From Vespula vulgaris (lineage: Eukaryota > Arthropoda > Insecta > Hymenoptera > Vespidae): 64,000 nt of DNA. The stretch's first letter is position 1, and every line of letters begins with the position of its first letter. A program made the position numbers and the translations under genes. Below the pieces are notes generated by a model. That model was not told where the DNA came from, ran no database searches, and was given only the letters and a program-made list of their open reading frames with translations. The DNA is taken from assembly GCF_905475345.1 (NCBI RefSeq), contig NC_066589.1:8962501-9026500 (forward strand). The letters run 5' to 3'. Positions 37,102 through 47,340 of this stretch are shown here, one piece after another.

Positions 37102-38239
37102 AAAACGAAACGATAAACAAAAAAAGATACAAAAAGGAAGTCTTTTGTTCTTTCCATTACTCGTTTAATAACAATAACAACGCGTATGTAATTTTCCATG
37201 GTGTCAAGCAATAGAAGGAAGGAGAAAAAGAAATAAAAAAGAAAAAAAGAAAAAGAAAAATATATACATATACATATATACGTATGCTACAGATTGCGTC
37301 AGAAATCTCAAAAGATAAGTTTACGATTATTAATTTATTAGAAGAGATATATGTATATATATGTGTGTGTGTGTGTATTTACATGGTGTAACGGTGAAAA
37401 GGCAAACCCTCTTCTTCCTCTCTCGCGTGACTCTACGAACGTTCCTCTTCTATAGAATATCGTTACTATCGCATCGCATGGAACTCACGCAATCGAATTC
37501 CGAATTCGACGGAATTCAGTTGAGACGGCTCGAACATAGGATGACCTACTTGTTAATCGCTAACATAACCCACGAATAGAGAGACAAGATGTGCCCTGAT
37601 TACAAAATAATTGTGCTCTAATAATTATAAATCATTGAATAATGTATGTACATACGATTTTATATGAGATACTCAGACCGTATTCACAAGTTACCCTTAG
37701 CGAAACATCGTTACGAGGAATATTTTTAATTAATTTTTTTTTAAATTAATTATTGAAAAAAAGAGCTGTTTTTTATACATACATATATATTGCTGCTTGA
37801 TAAGGAATACAGTTTTCATAAAATGTGACCTCTATAGAAAATGAGACACTCCCCTTTTAACTCGAGCGCTCTAATACGCCTTACGATAAATACGTCCCTG
37901 TACCAGAGTTATCCTCTAGGTTACTCGTAGAAAAGCCAGAAAAGATTTTCTTTTCCTTAGAAAACGGATATCGAACTATCGATTAATCGAGTAAAGCTTT
38001 AGCTATTTCGACTCCGAGAAAAACTGTCGAACTTTTAATAGAAGGATTTTTTCAAAACTTCAGAAGATATTTAACACGTTAAGAATTACTTTAGAGATAG
38101 TTTGATAATTACGTTAATGACAAATACGTTATTAACTTCTATTAGCAATGTTTCAAAATACTATTTTTTCATTCATCTTATCATACGTAGTTATTGTTAT
38201 ATACAAAAATAATTTAACTAGAAATGATACTATTAATAG

Positions 38240-38515
38240 AAGTCTAGTTAAATTTTACAATCAGAAAAACGTGATGAGACGTGGTATAGATAGAAAAAAA
38301 AAAAAAGAAGATAAAATACGATCGTTACAGCAGTCATAAAAAACTATTACAAGTAAGTCGTAAAAAAAAAAGAAGATAGTAATACTCGTATAAATACGAA
38401 TTCTAATAAAACTTCACTGTCAGAAAAATGTGATGATAAACGTGTAACAGATAGAAATCGTTACAATAGTCATAAAAAATCTTTTACGAACAATTGTAAA
38501 AAAGAAAATAAATAA
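38240..38515. repeat. Diverged tandem duplication, ~159-bp period
   Basis: TCAGAAAAACGTGATGA (38261) recurs as TCAGAAAAATGTGATGA (38420), and ATCGTTACAGCAGTCATAAAAAA recurs as ATCGTTACAATAGTCATAAAAAA at about the same order and spacing. Confidence 0.75.
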
Positions 38516-40408
38516 ATGTATGAAATATTTCTTTTCATTCTATCTATTACTAGATAATGTTTAGAAACAGATCTTGATGTATTACGAATACTTTTTAATT
38601 CATCTTATCTTTACTATATAATTAATCTACTTACTAATGCAGATGACTTAAAGTAATTCGAATAAAAAATAAATAGAACAAAAAAAAAGGAAAAGAAAAA
38701 AAACGAGGATATACGATTATTATCATCGCGGTCATATTTTCCGCGGTTACTTACGCTTCCAGGACGCGAGTTAATCGGTTAAGAGGAAAATTGACACGAG
38801 ATTTAAATTCTGTTAACGTACCAGACATAAATCGTTTTCAACGGATTTAAAATCGAGCAGCCAGTAGAGGAAAATTTTTCGATTGCTCGAATTTCGCGGT
38901 TTTCTATGTTAAAAGATAAGAATAAAAAAAAATATATATATATATATAAAAAAAAAGAATCTGTCAACTCTGATAATGATTCTCAACATCTGTCGTCCAA
39001 TCTCTCGTCTTCTTTCGAATCGATTATTCGTTTAAGTACTACGAGTACCTATGACTACAACACGAACGTTGAGAGTGGATCGAACGGCACTCTCGTACGT
39101 CAAATAATAAATTCGTACGTTTAAATCATGACGACAGATGAGAGACGATTGATATGACGAGAGAAAGAAAAAAAGAAAGAGGAAATAAAATTTATAGATC
39201 CTTTTTATTTTATATCAAATGTATTCGTTCGAACGAATATGTAAGATCGAATACAAGTAAAAAGTTTTATCCGAGTTTTTGGAAATATCAAATATCAATG
39301 AATGAATGAATATTCATATCGAATTATTGTCGCAAAGATGTTCGAATCAAATTAGAATATAGAATAATATCGATATATAAAATAATTCTATAAAATGATA
39401 TTCTTTTTTTTTCCTTTTTCCTTCGATTTTTCTTCACGTTATTCGTACACCTACATACGAACGCGATTCGCTTGAAATCGTTATTAAAAAATATTTTCGA
39501 TAAAACGTAATAATAACTCGGTGTAATCTAAATGAGAAAGAAATGGAAGAAATAATAAAGAAAAAGAAGAAAAGAAGGAAAGAAATACAATCGAAGTAAA
39601 ATTTTCTACGTCAAACATTTCCTCGGTTCTTACTTTTTTTTTTTTCTTTTCATCTTTCTTTCGTGTCTTTTTATTATTCGTTTGCAAGTACACTTGGGAG
39701 ATCGTTCATTTTTCCGCATAAAAAAACGTCAAAAGAATCAAGTACATGTGTGTAAGTACCTTTTCTTTCCCCTCTCTCTCTCTCTCTCTTTCTCTCTTTC
39801 TATCTTTTCCTTAACAAAATCAAGAAAATGATGATATCCATTCCTGAAAAATTCTGATGCAAATTGATCTGCTGATTTACACGGATAAAGTTGTGCGAGT
39901 GCAACGACACGAATCGATTCGCGTACTCTTTTATACGTAACGAAAAGAACCATTCGTTGTTTCCGCAGGGACGCTCACCTTGCGGAACTACCACGCTAAT
40001 GCGATCTTTTCCCGTATAATCTCTTGATCTCTCTCTTTTTCTCGCTTTCTCTATCTTTTCAATATATTTTTTTTTCTTCTTCTTCTTCTTTTCCTTTATT
40101 CTTTTTCTCTTTTTCTTTTTTTTTCAGGAAAACTCCCGATTATCTCGCAGAGATCGTGATAACAATTTCTCTGTCTCTCTCTCTCTTTCTCTCGCGTTTG
40201 AAATACGTGAAAAGTGTTCTAAACGAGCGATTCTTATCGTCGAGTAAGAAACTCCTTACTCATTTTATTTTCTTCTTTTTTGTTTTGTTTCTTCTTTTCT
40301 TCCTTTTTCTTTCTTTCGAGTAAAGAAAAAAATTAATTAAAGAAGCTATTCTCCCCTTTTCTTTAGAAAATAATTATCAACTCATTCTCTCTGCTCTAAA
40401 GAGACAGA

Positions 40409-40455
<47 letters not shown>

Positions 40456-41680
40456 AAAAAGAAAAAGAAAGAAAAAAGAAAAATAAAAACTACGATATTA
40501 AATAACTCTTTTCCTCGTAACGATTGAATATTACTTCTTATAATAGGTCGTTGTATAATAACGATAATCCTTTCTGATATTATTACAATTACTATCTCAC
40601 GACGATATATAATCGTGCGACAAATATTTACGAAACGATGTCTTGACTGACCATCGTAAAATACCGGATATGCAATGGCGCCGACATCGATTTTAGGAGA
40701 TCACTGTTTAGAAATAGACCAGACCAGATATTCCTACGAAGAAATATTCTTTGTTTTTTAATTTAGATTTGTTCCGATTTATTTTTAATAATTAATTATT
40801 AAATTAATTTAATAATTATATATCTGATTAATTTTTAATCTATTCTTTTCATTTCTAGAATAATGCTAAATATAATATAAATGAGTTGTTGATGTTGAGA
40901 AAAAGAAAAGAAGAAAAAGGATAGATAAAATAGATAAATAAATAAAGGATAGAAATAAATTAATAACTATAAAAATTTCTTTAACGTAAGAAATCACAGA
41001 TCGGGTCAATAATAATCGGGTATCCTCAAAGATCGATAATTAAGATATTCAAAGTAAAATGCATTTAAAGAGAAATTCCAATACTATATACGTGCATACA
41101 GGATATATTTTTATTTACCTCCAAACGAATGAAGAAGTCCCGTGGCATGATTCACGAACAGCTGAAGAGATGTCGACTTCGAAGAAACTTTCCAAGTCCT
41201 TTTGACAAATCTTTTCGCGATGAATCGTTTGAAATCACTTTTCAAAAGAAAGAGAGAAGGAAAGAAAAAGAGAGAGAGAGATATGAGAGAAAGTAAGAGT
41301 AAGAAATTCTTTGAACAAGAAGAGAAAAATCAAGATCCTATATAACCTATATAACCGTATAGATCAAACTAAAAAAGAAAAAAGAACACCGACAAATTTT
41401 ATCTTGTAATAATTCTCACAAGAACGATCTCGTTGGATATATATGCGCATATATCCGTGCATTAAACCTTTAATAAACTTCGAATTTCGTTTTATCGAGA
41501 TTCAATTCCAACAAAAAAATGAAATATATATATATACATGTATGTGCGTGTATGTATATATATTCTAAAATCGATTACGCTCGAATACACACTTTAGCTT
41601 AATATTGATTGACCGATATAATTGGAATTCGTAAGATAAAAAAGGAAGAAAGATAGAAAGAGTAAGAAAGAAAAAAGAAG
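38516..41680. other. Non-coding intergenic DNA
   Basis: AT-rich with T tracts (39630-39665 and 40060-40130), CT runs (39771-39805 and 40172-40195) and a GA run (40402-40452). No coding exon recognised. Confidence 0.4.
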
Positions 41681-41683
41681 AAA

Positions 41684-41900
41684 TTTTGGCGCGCTTTCTG
41701 AAAATCTAACCTCGGACGACGGACTGTCGTAATTTACGATAGCACTACGTTCAACCGTCAAAGACAAACTGCCTGAAACAGTATCGGCTCCGCGTCGTTC
41801 CCCTTCTGACAGTCAGCTGGCCTATCCCTCCTCCTCCTCCTCTTCCTCCTTCTCTTCCTCCTCTTCTTTTTCTTCTCCCCTCTTTCTCTTTATTTTCCTC
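41684..41900. promoter_or_regulatory. CpG-containing patch with an E2F-type site
   Basis: TTTTGGCGCGC (41684-41694) matches the E2F consensus TTTSGCGC. A CG-rich, non-repetitive segment follows to about 41820, then a (CCT)n/(CTT)n tract. No transcript can be assigned. Confidence 0.35.
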
Positions 41901-42639
41901 GTCTCACTCTTCAAGCTTCTCTTTCATTCCCACCATTTCTCATTCTCTTTCTCCAACAATAAACGAACGCTAACCTCTTATCCACGAAGCACGATTTTTC
42001 GATCCTCCAAGGCGTCTGTCAGTATTTTCCATCTTTTTTTTCACGAGGAAGAGAGACAGCTTTCAACATCGACCTCTAGTTGCGAGTCCCGTAAGAACGA
42101 GCAAAAAGCGTTATAAAATAAAAGAAAAAAGAAAAAGTGCAAAAAAAATCCTCTAAAAAAGAAACTTTTCGATTTCAAATCCTCTCGTTACTATTCAATT
42201 TGTTTTCCTCTTTTCTGTTTCTTTCTTTTCTTTTCTCGATATGATACCGGAAGTTACGTAACTTGCAAATTTCCATATCATGGTTATAGTTATGGTTAGG
42301 TTTTTTTGTTCGTTCCTTAAATACAACGAAGATTATTAAATGTGAGTTTTCTAAAGAAATTTTTGTTCGACGATAACTTTTAATAATATTCTACGGGATA
42401 TGACGTTGTTCTTTTGTTAAGTGTAATTAGTCACGCGAAAGAAGTACGAAGAAATTTTGAAGATGTGACATAAATTTCCGAACTTAAACGTGTTTACAAA
42501 GGACGCTGTTTCTTAGGTTAGTACGTCCATAATATTTTCAAATATAAGTATTCCAACAAGTAGGTCGACGAAGACGAAAATGATTTCGTTCCTTTTTTAT
42601 AAAACAATTGAATTGATTCTCAACTGATTCATTTCATTC

Positions 42640-43760
42640 TGTATAGGTAGTAGTAATTAAGTTTAATTTTTTAAATAAATATTAACAAAGAGTTTATTAT
42701 ATATCGACATGATCTAAGTAATACTAACACTAATACAACAAAAATTACGTCATATGATAATTGTAAAACAAAACATGTAAACTGAGTGTCATGGCAAGAC
42801 ACTTTTACAGATGAAGATTTCAATTTCGTAATAGTTCAAGTTCAAAATAATAATGATGACTGCATTATTGACGTAGTTAAATTCAAACGTGGTATGGAAT
42901 ACTCAAAATGATAAACGCAGAAAGATTTTCCTAGTAAAAAAACTATAAAATTAAACTAGTAAATAATTTCGTTAACTTTAGGAATGTACGTATAAAATCA
43001 AACTATTAATTACTAGTTAGCAATAAAAGTAAGAAACAATTTTATTCAGATTAATTCCAATACAAAGAGAATAGTTTTATAAGAGCCAATAAAACTAAAG
43101 ATAATTTGCATTATATGATAAGAGATGAATTAGGTCTAAATCGACTAGTAAACAAGTTACAATTCTATGCTATTTTCTAAAATAATATAGATCAATACTT
43201 TATCGTTGCAAATAATAAATATATCATACAATTATTAAATACATCTCTTATTATAATAGGAAACTGTGAAATTAAAAATTATAAAAAAGCTTCTCCTACC
43301 ACGAAACTGGTAAATAATGCATCTGTATTACCATAAAATATAACTGTTTCACAAATACCAATATCAACTCTAATAAAAACGATACAATAGACGTAACAAA
43401 AAAGTAATATATCTTATGTTTTAACACCTATATTAAAGACTAAATACTAAATTATATAACTAAGATGATATCAAAAAGTAACTCATTAATAAATAAAACT
43501 TAAACCAATTAAAGTTCTTACACAAATAATTAAGACACTACTTTTCGCGATAGCAAGAAAATTAAGTTTAGTAATGTTAATGACACAAAATTATAACCAC
43601 ACAAATTCTTCAATTATTTTTAGTAGGACATAGATGGTTAAAACATGAGCAACGATAACTACATATAAAAATCCATTAGATAAAAACACAAGATATATGA
43701 AATGTAAATTAAAACTTAATATTCACCATGTATTTATAAATAGATTCTTGAATCAAACTC
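42640..43760. other. AT-rich island resembling decayed coding DNA, origin unknown
   Basis: Unlike its surroundings, this stretch has no microsatellites, little CpG and complex AT-rich sequence. Short open stretches broken by stops run in the plus frames, for example a 36-codon stretch from about 42788 (VSWQDTFTDED) and longer ones near 43125-43390. It may be a relic of a mobile element or other inserted DNA; no family was recognised. Confidence 0.3.
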
Positions 43761-44266
43761 TTTTATTACGTATTGCGCAGCAGAGGGGGACGACACGTGT
43801 CACACGCTCTTCGATTACGAGTGCTTCATAAAATTTGATTAAGTCGAAACCAGACATCACAGAACCGTTATCGCGTTTGGACCGTTCGTTCCTTCGTCAA
43901 CGACTGAGTTCCGATATACTTTTTTTTTTTATCGTTATTACTATTGTCATTATTAAGAAAAGCGAGCGTTATCTGAAGCTTATTGGACGATAAGTCCAAT
44001 TGAAAATATAATCCTCTGTTTTTGAAAGGTTATAATAAAATATAATTACAAATATTTCAATTTATTAATAATTAAATGAACAAGTAAGAACAATGAAAAA
44101 TGAAAATATTTTTTGTTTCTTTTTAATATCATCGAATATCATTGTTTAAACAAAAGAAATATAAATATACGTATATATGTATATACACGTGTATGTGTGT
44201 ATATTCGATTGTTTACGCTAGTCACGATCACTTTTATAGAAAGAAAGAAAGAAAGAATGAGAGAGA

Positions 44267-44304
<38 letters not shown>

Positions 44305-44748
44305 AGATAAAGACCGTATGATTCACCTGTCCTACGTGAATGATTTATTCTTCTCTTTGTGTTTATACCCAGTAATTTAAAGTAGAAGTGCTAATAAATA
44401 TGATATTACACGTATCGACGAACGTGTGTAATAGATCATTATTCAATGATCGAAGAATACGATAAATTTCAATATTGTTTGGATATAAAATTACATCGAT
44501 ATATATATATCGTAGATCATTATCTTTATTACGTGTAATACGTGAGTTTATAAAGGAAAGCTCAATGTCGGTATAGATACGTATAAATAATCGTTTGAAT
44601 GATCCTTTCAAGCATGAAGACCTTACGGTATTTGAAAATATACACGCATGAGTTCGTTAAAATGAGAAGGAAATACGATCGATCGTATTGATATATCGCT
44701 GGTTTTGGGTAGAGTGAGGATATCCGAATCGTTATCGAAGGAAACAAT

Positions 44749-44801
<53 letters not shown>

Positions 44802-46564
44802 TTCTCTCGTTTGCTCTCTGCTCTATGTAAACACATATGTACATATATATATATATGTGTGTGTATCTACATATATACATATCTGCCTGCACAAAGAGCT
44901 TTATCCGCTTTTAATCGCTTCGGCTTGTCAGTCAGTTGAACAGCAACGTATCGCATGACTCTTGTGAGACCGAATGAACGTTTGCAGAAAAACAAAAAAA
45001 AAAAAGGTCGATCAGCGATAATAATCATTCCATTCGTTAGAAATACGAGAATGATTCATATTTAACATACATAAGGATTTCTCCGAAGTAGTCGCATTAC
45101 TTTCCGAATTAGAAATTCTTATCAAGAGAAACGAGATCGGAAGAAAGCGATAAGTAAATTCAATGAGAGATTATCATCAGGATTATCCGCTAATAATGAT
45201 TTGCTTTCTATCCTCGAAGAATTACCAACGATGTGCGTCTTATTTTATTTCCTTTTTTTTTCTCTTTTTTCCTTTCCTTTTATTTTTTTTTTTTTCCTTT
45301 TCTACGTAATTGGAATTTCTTTCTGGTTTATACGCGATAATTCGTATTCTGCTGTTATTCAATTTTAAACGTAATTTTTCTTAATGAGCAAAAAATGTGA
45401 AACGCACATGTGAAATCCTTGTTAAGAAAGAAAAAAAAAAGAAAAAAAAAAAGAAAAAAATGTGCGTATGAAACGTAATATTCAGATTCTTTATGAAATA
45501 TTTTTATAAAACATATTTTTCTATGAATGTACATGTATATATAGTATACCTAAGGATCACTCTCGTTTGACAAGGAAAACTAATTAGTCCGCGCGAAGGT
45601 TTACGTATTGTCCTACGCTGTTGATTCGTTTCGTACGACAATGGATTCCAACGACAATGGCCACGGTAATCGATTTAGACTGCATTCAAATGTACGAACG
45701 GAAGTTAGCAAGACGTACGTGAATCGTGAACGAGCAGTGAACGATGAAAAAGTAAGAAGAAAAGAATCAGAAAAAAGAAAGAGAGAGAGAGAGAGAGAGG
45801 AAAAAAACGAAAGAGATTAAAAAACGCTGATTTTCAGATATGCCTCAGGGTGATAACCGTAAAGATCTCGATTTTACAAAAAGAATTCGTTTTGAGTACT
45901 GCTTTATGTGAAAAAAGAAAATGAGAGAGAAAGAATGAATGAAAAGACGAATTTCATTAGATATCTCTCTCTCTCTCTTTTTCTCTTTCCATCTATTTTT
46001 CTGTCTCTCTCTTTCTCTCTTTTTTTTCTCTCGAGCCCTTCCTCGATATGCATCAGCGACCTGCCTTAATGTAGCGTGCATATGTAATAACGATTAGCCT
46101 ATGCCGGATACAATGACTCGATGAACGACAAACAGCATGTGCACGTTCAACTTATATGTACATGTCCATGTGTTTTATATACAAACATATGTATGTACAT
46201 TGGCCGTTGACCCGTAACCTTAAAATTCGAGTTCAATGATAGATTCATTTATACACATCGTATGTTATTTGTGGAACGCTCGAAATACGAAGTTATAAAA
46301 GTGTAAACAATAACAAGCTCGATGGCTCTGATAGATCAGTCGATTACGAAACTTTGAAGCGTCAATATCGTAACTCTCTTAATATTTATTCGCGTAGTAT
46401 TATTTCTCGAATTATCTAATCTTATACGTCTTGCACAAGCACATCGAATTTTAGGATTAAGGATTATTGTATTACTTTCGCATTGGAATAATCGATATTA
46501 ATCATTTTCAAATATCTTTTGCTTTTTAAGTTATAATCGAACTATTGTTGTTTATTCGTATCTT
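43761..46564. other. Non-coding intergenic DNA upstream of yurt
   Basis: Holds GA runs (44260-44303), a CT run (44752-44793), T tracts (45240-45300) and an A tract (45425-45465). A 70-codon ORF at 45608-45820 decays into GA-repeat coding and is not called. Confidence 0.4.
44752..44793. repeat. (CT)n microsatellite
   Basis: About 42 bp of uninterrupted CT. Confidence 0.95.
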
Positions 46565-47135
46565 TTCTATACACGTGTTTCGTAGGCGGCAAATAATCGA
46601 CCAATCAAATCACAGCCGCCATGACACTTGTGTTATTCGCGGGATCAGCACAACGTCACCTATCTACATGATAATAGTTTTGTATTCGAACGACAAACAA
46701 CGTGAACTCGATCGGTTAAATAGCTGTACTGTAATTTTTTTAAATTTCTTTCGGCTTCTATATGTTAACATATATACGATATTGTGATAATATTAATATA
46801 TTTTCTTAAAATATTTTCTACGTTTCGTGAAGAACGTGGGACTTCTTCTTAATTTAAGTATTCCGAACGTATCCGTGTTACCACTACTTCGTAGTATTTT
46901 ATTTGCTTATACTTTTATTAAGAATATACCAGCAGTTCCGTTATAAGCCAAACTGACTTATCTACAAAGCAGCCATTTAAGTTTTCAGTGTCTGAAATTA
47001 ACCCCCCCAAGCGTAGCTTGGGCGGAATTCGTATCGTAACACATTACAGTTTATAATGCATTTTGTAAGACGATTTATACAAAATATTTACATTATTCTT
47101 TTGAGAGTGTAATTTAATTACAAACGAGAAAGAAA
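46565..47135 (+). promoter_or_regulatory. yrt: Probable yurt promoter and 5' UTR
   Basis: Just upstream of the yurt start lie an E-box CACGTG (46572-46577), a CCAAT box (46601-46605), a GCCGCCATG element (46616-46624), a second GCCAT element near 46971, and a perfect 7-bp-stem inverted repeat (47006-47022). There is no coding potential here. The position of the transcription start is not visible, and upstream UTR exons cannot be ruled out. Confidence 0.45.
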
Positions 47136-47294
47136 ATGTTGAGATTTCTTTCGCGACGACGAGCTCGTAGTGTAACTGGGCAAAACACCTCGTCCCAGAT
47201 TAAAAATCAGAGGTTACTTAGCAATAAAAATGTTGTGCAATGTAGAGTTGTTTTATTAGATGGAACTGACTTGCCTATAGAATTATCGGTATGT

Positions 47295-47340
<46 letters not shown>

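Larger units (their letters stand above)
33693..38220. other. Non-coding intergenic DNA with microsatellites
   Basis: GA tract 33893-33940, (TTTC)n 34385-34427, (AAAAAAG)n 35437-35490, GA tract 35983-36020, (TA)n 36404-36440, (CATA)n 36865-36920 and (GAAA)n 37034-37101, separated by AT-rich DNA. No coding exon recognised. Confidence 0.4.
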
